Shown: piece by piece, positions 11,125-21,979 of the stretch | Position numbering within the stretch: position 1 is the first letter of the stretch | Layout of the letters: every line of letters starts with the position of its first letter | Source: Melastoma dodecandrum | Lineage: Eukaryota > Streptophyta > Magnoliopsida > Myrtales > Melastomataceae | Length of the DNA stretch: 64,000 nt | Assembly: GCA_029817715.1 (NCBI GenBank) | Contig: JARUPY010000330.1 | Coordinates: 62,001 to 126,000 of the forward strand | Direction: 5' to 3' | Notes under the pieces: model-generated | The model's input: only the letters and a program-made list of their open reading frames with translations | What the model was told of the DNA's origin: nothing | Databases searched by the model: none | Translations under genes and position numbers: made by a program

Positions 11125-14008
11125 AAGCCAAAAAAAAAAAAAAACAGTTTGATGATGATGGTGGTGGCGGTCTTTTGGGAGGGGGTTGTTCATTTCCTTA
11201 CTACTTCGTACTTTCTTACATACAAAATTTGTTCACCATATTTTCAGTAATTGGGGGAATTGGAATTAAGTTGGTCATATTTTGTTGCTTTGTTGGGTTG
11301 GATGTGAATAGATTGAGTTTCTGAGTCCTCTGCTTTCCTTTCTTTCATTTGTCCTCTGTGTTTCTCTTACAGACAACATATGTATAAAGCCAAAAAAAAA
11401 AAAAAAATCCCAGCTTGTAAAAATTTGATCGGTTATGTCTTTTTCCTTCGAACCTTGTTGAGTGCTCTACTTTGATCAAACGCAAAGTGTCCTCATCATA
11501 TACAAAAATGGGACGATTAGGCAAAATCATATGAACTGGCAAGAACAGCGACCCGGTTGGTGCCCCATCCATTTGCAAGTCAAGTTGTCTGATTTAATGG
11601 CGATCATCTTCTGTACCTTGGAAAAGAAGGACCCAGGTCTGATCTGTCGTGTTTGCGCCGCGAACTAGTCTCGTGTCGGAGCCTCGTCGCCCGTGACGCA
11701 ATCGGACTTAATCCCGTTTTAATCCTAAGTTAGCATCCCATCTAGGAAAGGTTGAAGGAAGACAGACATATTATGCCTTGTAACGAGCGTTAAGGCAAAG
11801 GATACCCAAGTTCATCAAAAGACCCATCACCCTTTTGACATTATTGATCAAATAATAGAACGAACACACAAGCGAGAATCCCAAAGATATGCGCAAATCA
11901 TTTCACAAGATGAAATTTTAAAGAAAAGAAGCATGAAACAGCCGGCACGACATCATTACAATAACTGGTGTGTGAGGGGGGTGGGTGTTGCTTTTATGTG
12001 GGGTTGCCCTCCTCCTTTTGGAATCACACGATTAGTTGGATCCCATTTCGGAGTTTGTATCAGAATTTTTTAACCCCAAAGGATTCCTTGTTTGATGGTG
12101 AGACTAATACAAGGGTTTTCGATCTTATAATTAAAGTAAATAGGAATATGAACATGCTTAATACACTCGATCACGCAATTGCCAACTTGTTCCTTTTTTC
12201 CGGCTTATTTTGTGTGATCGATTCTGGGCATAAATATTTGCCTAGGTGCACGACACTCGTGGACGATTTCTCAATGGATAGCGACGGGATAAGTGAAGAC
12301 AAATATGAGCAAGGAAGTACCCGGAAACCGGAACCGAACCGGTTTAACTCTTGTGGTGGGGACGATGGATAAGGAACAGACGTGGAGGGGACTGGATGGT
12401 ATGGAAGCCAACTTGGTAGGGCCTTAGGGGAGGGGAAGAACATGAACCATGAACATGGGCATCCTTTCTCTCTTATCTAGCGTGGAGATACACATCAAGA
12501 CTAAAGGTAGGTAGGTAGGTAGGTGTTGGCGTGGATTTGTATTGGATTGGATTGGGATCGTTGGTGTGATATAATCAATCAATCGAGCATGACATAGCCG
12601 AGGGGGCCAGAGACTTTTTCAGAGGCCGAGGGCTTCATCTCTGTGTGCCCGTTAACTTCGCTGGAAGATTTGAATATATGCACGTCTGGTAGATGACGAC
12701 ACCCAACAATCCACATGGACAGGAATCACAAACCCGGACGGACCGTGAAGTTTCTTTTCTTTATAGACGATGATGATTAGATTCCGATTGTCATCATATC
12801 CCCAGTACAAAAAAAAAAGAAGAAGAAGAAAACATTGTTCTTCAATCCAACGTTTCGTTAAAAGATGGCCGCTTCGTAAAATATAAAACAAGTCCATAAG
12901 GACCAAGAGCTGGAAGAACAGTTAAAAGTCTTTGCAGTATGTTTCCACGTGAAAGCCCAGTTCTTCTTCTTCTTCTACTTGCCAAGGACAGGAGAGAAAT
13001 AATCAGGGGCCCCAATCCAACCATTTGCTGGAAAATTTATGACAAATTACAAATTATTATAAGGTAAAAGAAATATAAAAAAAATTTAACTAAAACTCTA
13101 TTCAAACAATTTAATGTTTAGTTGATGACGTTTCGGCGGACCTTTCATCGAAATGAGTTGTAAATAATAATAATAAAAAAAAACTCAATTATGTATTTAC
13201 ATATTCCTTGGGATGAACTTACCTTTGTTCGAATTTATAAATCGGTACATCTCGAAAGGAGGTGTGATATTGAAACTGGTTATTGTAAAAAAATAAGGAA
13301 AAAACGAAATTATGTAATTGTGATCGTGTGGTTTTTTTAAAAGAAAATCTTAGTACTATTCGTACTCCAACCTAATTAGCCTCCGCAAAAATATCGAGGA
13401 CGATCTTATAAAGTCCGCTTGTTTAGCGCTCACGCTCACTTCCCGTTCTGTCGAGTCAGAGTGATGCTTGCGTGGAAGTTCTTTAGATTGGGGGGTATGT
13501 GTCCTTCATTCGGTCCTTTCAAGTGTCGGATCTCGGTTATGGTCGTTTCGGACGATATAGGATTCGGACGTCGAAGAGCTGCTGAGGAAACCAAAGTAGA
13601 TTTTATCTCAGATTGTCCCCTAACTCCTCCTTGTGAGAGTTGAAGGCGACCGGCGATAAGCGGGGTATGATCCAACGTTCAAGAGGATTTGGAGCAGTTG
13701 AGCGCACGCCGTTGAGCCCTCTATGCACGTGTGGCGATTCGAACTACACGAGAATTTGATGCCCGTTCTCCACAATGCTTACGGTCGGCGTCTCGACTCG
13801 AGCGTCAAGTTACTGCAAAAGAAACCGACGAATCTTCGCGTAATTTCTAATCGGGCATGCCGGGTTCCTTTTAACTTTGAGGTAACTCGTACAATCAGGA
13901 GGGACTCCCTGCATGTACGCTCGCGGTGGGAACGCATGTCCCATCGAAGAAGTGCATCTTCGTCCCCTGGGCATTTCATTTTGGTAGAGTTTTCGTTCTT
14001 AAACTACA
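11125..14008. other. Intergenic region, no gene recognised
   Basis: Begins with the patellin 3' flank (two A-runs near 11131 and 11393), then mixed-composition DNA. A short GGTA tetranucleotide array sits at about 12506-12524. Open frames of up to 134 codons occur (for example 11968-12372 +) but look like chance, with no recognisable motif. The final 600 bp (about 13400-14008) are higher in GC and would have been the distal promoter of the P450 gene before the retrotransposon inserted. Confidence 0.5.
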
Positions 14009-14013
14009 TGATG

Positions 14014-14210
14014 TATTACGGAAGAAATATATTAGTAGTTGCGGATTTTCTGTAGTGGTTCCGGATTACATGGCACGATCTTAGGATAGAAATTAGAAAT
14101 AGACAATTTACTTTCCTTCTATTTTTATGTAAGGCAAATGCCTATATATGTAAATGACTATTCTTTAAAGAAAGATACGATTGAGTCGATAAGTTAGATT
14201 GGTTTTCTCA
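14014..14210 (+). repeat. 5' LTR of the Copia element
   Basis: 197 bp, starting TATTACGGAAG and ending GGTTTTCTCA. Same length as the 3' LTR and about 98% identical to it. It contains tatatatg near 14147, a possible core promoter. Confidence 0.95.
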
Positions 14211-14222
14211 TGGTATCAGAGC
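14211..14222 (+). other. Primer-binding site for initiator Met-tRNA
   Basis: TGGTATCAGAGC directly abuts the 5' LTR and is the standard complement of the 3' end of plant initiator Met-tRNA, used to prime minus-strand synthesis in most plant Copia elements. Confidence 0.93.
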
Positions 14223-14254
14223 GCTAAGATCTCTGGGATAAACCTTCGTAAAGG

Positions 14255-17200
14255 ATGAAGTCCGATGCGAGCCACAGCGACACCAGCAGTGGCAATGATC
14301 ACTACTCGGCGCCGTCGACAGAGAAGCACAGAAGTAGATCCAAGAAAAAGAAGGTGCCGTCTGTGTATCTACTCAGTTCCTCGGACAGCCCTGGTAACAT
14401 CCTAATTGCATGTCGATTGAACGGGGAGAACTACCTTACATGGTCCCGTGCGATGACGAATGCTCTCAGGGCCAAGAACAAACTATCGTTCATCGATGGA
14501 ACGTTGAAGAAACCCAATGAAGATGATCCCCTCCGTGAGCGATGGGAGATATGCAACTCGATGATCATAGCGTGGTTCATCAATACCATGAACGATGATC
14601 TTCAGACAGCCTTCTCGGGAGCCTATGATGTCATGACACTTTGGGCAGAACTCAAAGAGAGATTTGCCCGAGGAAATCAGGCTCGAATTTTTCAGCTAAA
14701 AACCGAGATATGTGTGCTTCGACAAGGAGGAATGTCCGTTGGACAATACTTCTCGAAGATGAAGTTGCTGTATGACGAACTTGAGAATTACACTTACAAG
14801 CCGACGTGCCGCTGCGGAGACGGAGCGAAGATCGTCGCGGAGAGAGAAGCTGACAAGGCGTATCAATTTCTGATGGGCTTGAATCCAGATTTTAGCACAA
14901 TCCGATCGAATCTGCTGAGCCGGGAACCCATGCCGACTATGAACCAACTCATGAATGCCATTGCCGAGGAAGAAATGCAAAGGGCAGTGGCAAATATGGC
15001 TGTCCAGACTCGGGATACTGAAACCGACGGCGTAGCATTTGCGGCGAGAGGAACGGTCAAACCCCGTCAAGCGAGGGGGAGTCGATCTACTTCGAGTCAC
15101 CAAACGAGTGGCAAATCCCGGGAGGTAGAGAGGTATTGTGATCACTGTGGAAAGCCAAACCATGATGCATCTGATTGTTGGTCCAAAAATGGATACCCGG
15201 ATTGGGTGTTAGAGAAGATGAAGGTAAAGGCAACGGGGCGATTCAAAACCAACTCATCACAGGGAAGGCAAAAGTCAGCTGGAAAGAGAGAGGACAAAAC
15301 TACCCAATCTCCTACCCAGAATCGTGAGGAAGACAAGACTGAGCAAATCTGGGCAAATGCAGCACGAGCTCAGACTACTCAACCGTCAAACAACAGAAGC
15401 AAACGCGAGACCGACCTGAATTCTGATGATGATATCGGAACTCACCCATTCACTGGTAATTCTTTTAACTTAGCACCCGTAGAGGTAGAATGGATCCTCG
15501 ACACGGGCGCTTCCCGACATATTACGGGTTGTCTCAAACTCTTCGTAGAATCATCCCCAATTCGTGAGAAGTTATCCATTTATATTCCTAATGGAGCCGC
15601 ACTTCACGCAACACGAGTTGGGACGGTCAGGATTGGCAATTTATCTTTGCATGACGTATTGTTTGTGCCGGAATTTGATTGCAACCTTATCTCTATGATG
15701 CGGCTGATTAGTGACTGGAATTGTTACATAACTATCCGTTCCTCCACATGTCTCATACAGGATTGTACCTTGAAGAGGACGATTGGAGTGGGTGAGCAAA
15801 AAGGGGGGGTTCTATATCTACGGAGGGTGTCCAGAATCTCTCTCGCGTGCAAAGCAATCGCGACTCCGGATAATGATCTTTGGCATCGAAGACTAGGGCA
15901 TCCGTCTCAACGAATAAATATCCATGGTGTTTATCGATCTTCAGATAATAAGGGCGATTTGGAGTGTGATATATGTCTTCGAGCTAAGCAAACTCGCACG
16001 CGTTTTTCACTAAGTACAAATAAAGCGGATTCTCCGTTCGACCTTATTCATTGTGATATATGGGGACCATACAAGTTCAAGTCGACATCTGGTGCGCGAT
16101 ATTTCCTGACCATTGTGGACGACTACAGCCGTGGGGTATGGCTGTATATGCTTCGTGAGAAATCCGGGGCAACACGTTCGCTGATGAATTTTTGTAATAT
16201 GGTGCGAACTCAATTTGATCGAGAAGTAAAACAAATGCGGAGTGACAACGGGTTGGAATTCCTATCAACAACCATGCAAGATTACTTCGCTGATCGTGGC
16301 ATCATGCACCAGACTACGTGCGTTGATACACCCCAGCAAAACGGGCGGGTAGAGCGCAAGCATCGTCACCTCCTAAATGTCGCGCGTGCTCTCTTGTTTC
16401 AAGGACATCTCCCAGTGCGTTTTTGGGGAGAATGTGTAGCCACCGCGGCACATCTCATTAATGTTACGCCCACACCCCTCCTTGGCGACAAGAGTCCATA
16501 TGAGGTCTTATTCAACAAGCCTCCTGTTTACTCCAATTTAAAGGTTTTTGGATGCCTATGTTATGCTCACAACCGACCCCGAGTTAAAGACAAATTTACG
16601 GAGCGGTCACGCCGGTGTGTTTTTCTTGGTTATCCCCATGGAAAGAAAGGTTGGCGAGTTTACGACTTGGACACAAAGGAGTTCTTTGTCTCACGGGATG
16701 TTCGATTTTGCGAAGACGTGTTCCCATTCCTCATTCCACCCACATCCGCACCTGTCTCAAACTCGCCACCCATGTTTCTCGATTTGGCCGGACCTGCTGG
16801 GACAGTGCTGGGTCCTGAATCCAATTCAGACCTCTCTCTCTGTTTAGAGAACAAATCAATGCGGGACTCCATAGCTGACCAAGACAAAAGTCGACTTGAG
16901 CTCTCCTCTCAGCGTGGGAACACATCACAGCCCCCTCCACTTGCCATTGCTCCTCAATCTGATTTGGATCAATCAGACCAGTCGCAACACAACACCTCTG
17001 CGCTCCGTCCTGCTGCGACGGAAGAAGCTCCCACTGACACTCCTCCGGTTGTTTCTCCGTCGCAGACTCGGACTTCCCAACGCCTGACTCGACACCGTCA
17101 TCCACCGGGATATCTTCGAGATTATGTCCATGCTGTCAAGACCCCCCTCATTTCATCACCCTCTCCATCGTTCTCCTCAGGTACATCCCATCCCATAGAA

Positions 17201-18788
17201 AATAATCTCTCTTATTCGATTTTTAATGAGAGTCACAAAGCTTTCCTAGTAGCGGTCGACTCCGAAACCGAGCCACGGTCCTACAGCGAAGCTGTTCGGG
17301 ATCCTCGATGGCGCACAGCCATGGACGAGGAAGTTCGAGCACTAGAAACCAACAAAACTTGGACAATCCAAGCATTGCCTCCTGGAAAGAAAGCTATTGG
17401 ATGTAAGTGGGTATACAAAGTGAAACATCGAGCTGATGGGAGTGTTGAACGCTATAAAGCACGGCTAGTCGCTAAGGGCTTCACACAAGTGGAAGGCATT
17501 GACTTTCATGAAACTTTCGCTCCAGTTGCTAAGATGATCACCGTTCGATGTCTATTGACCGTTGCCGTTGCCAAAGGATGGGACATCCACCAAATGGATG
17601 TCAACAATGCCTTCCTACATGGTGATCTTGACGAAGAAGTTTTTATGAAGCTACCTCCGGGCTTCACTTCTTCACAACCAAATCAGGTGTGCCGGTTACA
17701 GAAATCCCTCTATGGCTTGCGACAAGCTTCCCGTAACTGGTATGCGAAATTTACGACCTCTCTTCTTGATTATGGTTTTACTCAGTCCGGAGCAGATCAT
17801 TCATTATTCACTTGGCGACGTGGTCATTTATTCTTGGGAGTTCTAGTTTATGTTGATGACTTAATAGTCGTCAGTAATGACTCCCGCCGCCGTGCCCTTC
17901 TCAAGACATATTTGGATCGTTGCTTCCGCATCAAAGATTTGGGCCCTTTGAAGTTCTTTCTTGGGATTGAGGTCACTCGGACAAACTCCGGATTATTTCT
18001 CACTCAGCGCAAGTATGTATTGGATATTCTTTCCGAGTGCGGCATGCTTGGTTGTCGTCCCTCACCGTTCCCTATAGAGCAGCGACATCAGTTACAACTC
18101 AGTTGAAGACCCGGCTCGCTATCGTCGACTAGTCGGTCGACTAATTTATCTCAACGTCACTCGTCCAGAAATCAGCTATTCACTTCATATTCTAGCACAA
18201 TTCATGCAGGCACCACGTCAGGATCACTGGGACGCTGCTATACGTGTTCTTCGGTACCTAATGTCTTGTCCCGGGCAAGGTCTTCTCATTGAGCCGCAGT
18301 CTTTGGTCCTCACTGCATATTGTGACTCTGATTGGGCGAGTTGCCCTTTGACACGACGATCCGTGACAGGCTACTTTATGACCCTCGGAGGATGCCCGAT
18401 TTCATGGAAAACCAAAAAGCAGATTACTGTTTCTCGTTCATCTGCCGAGGCAGAGTATCGGTCTATGGCCGCCGCCGTCAGTGAGATCTTGTGGCTACGA
18501 GGATTACTTTCCTCCCTCGGGGTTCAACTTCCTGCATCGACTCGGCTATTTTGTGATAATCAAGCGGCATTACATATTGCGGCTAATCCCGTTTTTCATG
18601 AACGTACCAAGCACATCGAGATCGATTGTCACTTCGTTCGTGAACACATTCGCTCTGGGGTGGTCATCACGTCTCATCTCCCTACAACGTTTCAATTGGC
18701 GGATATTTTCACTAAGGCGCTAGGCCGGGATCGCTTCAATTTTCTCCTCGCCAAGTTGGGCATTCGAAACCTTCACGCTCCAACTTGA
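14255..18788 (+). pseudogene. Copia gag-pol polyprotein, interrupted by one frameshift
   Basis: The first frame (14255-18106, 1,283 codons) encodes in order: a gag region; a CCHC zinc knuckle (CDHCGKPNHDASDC, near residue 294); an aspartic protease with the DTGA motif (near residue 415); the pre-integrase motif LWHRRLGHPS (near 543); an integrase core (DIWGP, IVDDYSR, then QNGRVERKHRHL); and a reverse transcriptase beginning near residue 1045, with the catalytic YVDD box near 1199. The frame stops at TGA 18104-18106. The RNase H part (YCDSDWASCP, RSSAEAEYR) continues one frame later, from about 18105 to 18788. A 1-nt gain or 2-nt loss explains the shift. All catalytic motifs I looked for are present, so this is a recently disabled copy. 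Confidence 0.93.
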
Positions 18789-18795
18789 GGGGGAG
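18784..18795 (+). other. Polypurine tract
   Basis: A purine run (TTGAGGGGGAG) lies directly before the 3' LTR, where plus-strand priming occurs in retroelements. Confidence 0.85.
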
Positions 18796-18992
18796 TATTA
18801 CGGAAGAAATATATTAGTAGTTGCGGATTTTCTGTAGTAGTTCTGGATTACATGGCACGATCTTAGCATAGAAATTAGAAATAGACAATTTACTTTCCTT
18901 CTGTTTTTATGTAAGGCAAATGCCTATATATGTAAATGACTATTCTTTAAAGAAAGATACGATTGAGTCGATAAGTTAGATTGGTTTTCTCA
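18796..18992 (+). repeat. 3' LTR of the Copia element
   Basis: 197 bp. It differs from the 5' LTR at four sites by eye (three transitions and one transversion). It is followed by the target duplication tgatg at 18993-18997. Confidence 0.95.
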
Positions 18993-19035
18993 TGATGAAC
19001 TCGGACCTACATTTCATTCATCTCCCACAGTTACT

Positions 19036-19043
19036 TATATATA
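19036..19043 (+). promoter_or_regulatory. TATA box of the P450 pseudogene
   Basis: TATATATA lies 93 bp upstream of the ATG at 19136, a normal distance for a plant core promoter. The retrotransposon ends only 44 bp upstream of it. Confidence 0.6.
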
Positions 19044-19135
19044 CTTTCCTTCGTTGCACTCTGCAATCTCGACCTCAACCGCAAGTCCAGTCTCCTCTTA
19101 CTTCCATTTTGATTGTTTTAGTCGGGCCGTGAACA

Positions 19136-20445
19136 ATGGCGACGGAAATGCTCCCTTGTGCCATGGAGTTCTTGTCTCCCTACTTCCCTCTTGTCACAAT
19201 CCTCTTTGTCTCTGTTTGCTTCCTCCACCTCGCTTTCAGGACGAGGTCAAGCACCGATACCTGTTCTCCTCTCCCTCCCGGCAAGGCAGTGTGGCCAATC
19301 ATCGGAGAGTCCATAGAATTCCACGAGGCTAGCCCCGAGGGTTGCCCCGAGAGGTTCTTCTCTGAACGGGCCTCCAAGTGCTTCCCAGACGTCTTCTGCA
19401 CCTCCCTCCTGGGGGAAGACCTCGCAGTGTTCTGTGGTGCGCAAGGGAACAAGTTCTTGTTGTCTGGGGACAACAACTACGTGAAGACGTCGATTTCTAG
19501 CTCCCTCAAAAGGTCCTGGGCTTCCCAGAAACCCTGCAGGGCTTGCCAAAGCTGGATGCGAAGAAGGTACAGAGTTATCTTCCGGATTTCCTCAAGCCGG
19601 TCGCCTTGAAGTGTTACGTCCCGATCATGAACTCCACGGCAAAGGAAATTCTCATGAGGGACTGGTCTCCCAAGGGGCAGGTGAGGGTGTTACCGTCAGC
19701 CCAGGACTACACGTTTGGCCTTGCATGCAGAATTTCCATGAATATCAAGGATGAAAGCCAAATTAACAAGCTGTCTGCCCTTTTCGCCGACATCACGTCT
19801 AGTCAGTTCTCTGTGCCAATCAATATCCCAGGAACCCCGTTTAACGGGGCAGTCAAGGGAGGGAAGAAGATGAGGAAAGAGCTGATAAACGTGGTAAGGA
19901 AGAGGAAGGACGAGATCGAAAGGGGAGAGGACAGTAATGCGAGGGACTTGCTGACGAGGCTCCTCAAGAAAGCAGAAGTGAACGAGATGGAGATCACGAA
20001 CAAGATAATAGGGCTGCTAGTCGCTAGTCATGAGACCACCAGCACAGCCATCACCATGGTCATCAACTATCTCGTGCAGTTCCCACACATATACAATAAG
20101 GTTTATGCAGGTAACCGCCACGTCTTTCCCGTCTGAGACGCAATGTTTTTGAATGTAAGAGGAAACAACGTCCCACTCTTTCACAAATGCAAAACAAGTG
20201 GAGATTGCCACGAGCAAGCAGGGGGACCGGATGCTAAATGGGAAGAGATTCAGAAGATGAAGTACTCTTGGAACGTGGCATGTGAAACGATGAGGCTATC
20301 AGACACAACCTCGTCACCATGTTTAGGTTTGAAAAGGTGGACCCAAACGAGAAGATATCATACAACCTGGTACCGGTACCCGGTAAACGGCCTCCTCCTT
20401 CGCCTCACACTCCACGTTGAGATTCACAAGAAACCTAAATATTAA
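19136..20445 (+). pseudogene. CYP716/CYP725-like cytochrome P450 (CYP85 clan), decayed
   Basis: The N-terminus is well preserved: membrane anchor, then the proline hinge LPPGKAVWPIIGESIEF, then TSLLGEDLAVFCGAQGNKF. At about 19508 the frame shifts (one base lost in an A-run) and continues with VLGFPETLQGLPKLDAKKV. The I-helix motif reads ASHETTS where A/G-G-x-E-T-T is usual. An apparent intron follows VYA at about 20110. The K-helix region (WEEIQKMKYSWNVACETMRL, with ExxR) appears in another frame near 20240-20300. The sequence then jumps to the C-terminal segment (NLVTMFRFEKVDPNEKISYN). The PERF region and the Cys heme-binding loop between them are missing. CYP716 enzymes oxidise triterpenes; this copy cannot bind heme and is non-functional. 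The Copia element lies in its promoter. Confidence 0.87.
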
Positions 20446-21078
20446 GTAACTAAATCGATGATATGGCATAACATCAAATCCTTATTTCCTTTGCTGCAAT
20501 GCATTCCACTTCCACAGGTTTTTGTCATCTCCATTCAGTCAGTCGAGTCCTTGTTGTCGTGCGTTCAATCTCTAATAAGACAGTAGCGAAACCAGTTTCT
20601 TCTCTGAGAACCATCCCCATCCACGTTGTAAAGCATCTATCTAAATCAAGCTTCCATGGATGTTTCTTTCTTGCCCTTCAGTAGACATAAGAGAATTTTC
20701 TTTTCCTTTAAAAGAATAAATAAGAGAAGGACAATAAATCCACGTGAAAAAATTAAAATAATATTAACATAAATTTAATAGGGTGAGCACGGCGTATACT
20801 CATAATCGAACCAAATTGTAGTAATGGAGATTTCAGTAGATACTAAACCAAGGGAAACTTTTTTTTATCCGAGTAGGACAACTTATTATAATGGTTAGGT
20901 CTTCTAATATGAATGACTGCATATGATATATTTTAAATCGAAACTTTTTTTAGCGAATCTAAGCTTCTTATCACATGAACTAACCCCATGTTAATTACCG
21001 AGGAGAACCTTGATTGGTTGACGATCGAGCTAAGTGAAAATGCCCATTTGACAGTCAGTTGCAGTAAGCGATAAGAAT
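20446..21078. other. Intergenic between the two P450 remnants
   Basis: AT-rich DNA without a recognisable gene or repeat. Confidence 0.5.
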
Positions 21079-21710
21079 GACCTTAGGAGGAGGAAATCAA
21101 GAAGGCGGAAAAAGGTAACACAAGGGACTTGCTGACAAGGCTCCTTCAATCAGTCAGATGGCGATGAGATGGGGATCTCGAACATGATAGTAGGGTTGTT
21201 AGTAACTAGTCATGAGATCACCACGAGCAACCCCATCACATTTGTCATTAGCTATCTCAGCGCATTTTCTGCAAATTTGCGATCAGGTTCAACCTTCGTG
21301 TCTCGAGGTGTCCGATGTCATTCGTTTATCGGTCACCTGATACCACACGTGTAGAACAATGGAGATTTGCCAATAGCAAGCCCGAGGGAAAGATGCTATA
21401 ACATGGGATGACATTCAAGAAGATGAAGTACTCATGGAACGAGGCATGTGACTCGATGAGGCTGCGTCCACCAGCTGAGGGAGCATTTTGAGAAGCAGTT
21501 ACTGACTTGACCTATGCAGGCTACACACCATCCCGAAAGGCTGGAAGGTAACGCTGCTCTGAAACTAAATAAGAAGAAGTTTTCAGAAAAAAAAGATGTG
21601 ATCATGTGAGTTCAATGAGGTTCCTTCAGTATATTAATGATGCGTGCAGACATTCTGGACTGTATGTATAGGCTCGCAAGAACCCCTTGCTCTTCTGATC
21701 AACCCAAAGT
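21079..21710 (+). pseudogene. Second CYP716-like P450 fragment
   Basis: Matches the middle of the upstream P450 in several frames. It starts with a GNTRDLLTRLLQ segment near 21115-21150, then GISNMIVGLLVTSHEITTS (I-helix, with THR replaced in the ETT motif by EIT). After an apparent intron come WDDIQ and KMKYSWNEACDSMRL near 21400-21470, then LTYAGYTIPKGWK near 21510-21550. A degraded piece near 21655-21710 resembles the next exon (ARKNPLLF). The N-terminal half and the heme loop are absent and the frame is broken repeatedly. It is probably a partial tandem duplicate of the same family, older than or as decayed as the first copy. Confidence 0.78.
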
Positions 21711-21979
21711 CCATGTGGAGATGTAAAAAGATTAACCATTCTTAAGAAGAAGTGGAGTGGAAGATGATGATGATGATGATGATGGCGCAAATTATCTATT
21801 ATTTCCTGCGAAACCCAAACAACACTCTCACTTCTCTCGCTGCTCATTTGACTATCCGTTTCGAGGAGTGCCGTCCTTAACGTTCGTCCAGGAACAAAAC
21901 TGGGGGGGATTAACTACCCTTCTTCCCCTTTCCTTCTCCGGACAGAGAAATTCCCCATCTTAATCTCAATTTTCCTTCT

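Larger units (their letters stand above)
14014..18992 (+). mobile_element. LTR/Copia retrotransposon, 4,979 bp, nearly complete
   Basis: Two 197-bp LTRs (14014-14210 and 18796-18992) flank a gag-pol region. The identical 5-bp target duplication tgatg lies at 14009-14013 and 18993-18997. The primer-binding site follows the 5' LTR directly and a purine tract precedes the 3' LTR. Order of domains is protease, integrase, reverse transcriptase, RNase H, which defines Copia (Pseudoviridae). The LTRs differ at 4 positions by my alignment (about 2%), implying a recent insertion, roughly 0.8-1.5 million years at substitution rates of 1.3e-8 to 7e-9 per site per year. The LTRs start TATTACGG rather than the usual TG, and end in CA. 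Confidence 0.96.

Noticed and set aside
11968..12372. 134-codon frame in the patellin-retrotransposon gap
   Set aside because: It contains no recognisable domain and begins in low-complexity G-rich DNA.
14255..18788. Two separate retrotransposon genes
   Set aside because: The second frame directly continues the RT/RNase H domain of the first; this is one polyprotein with a frameshift.
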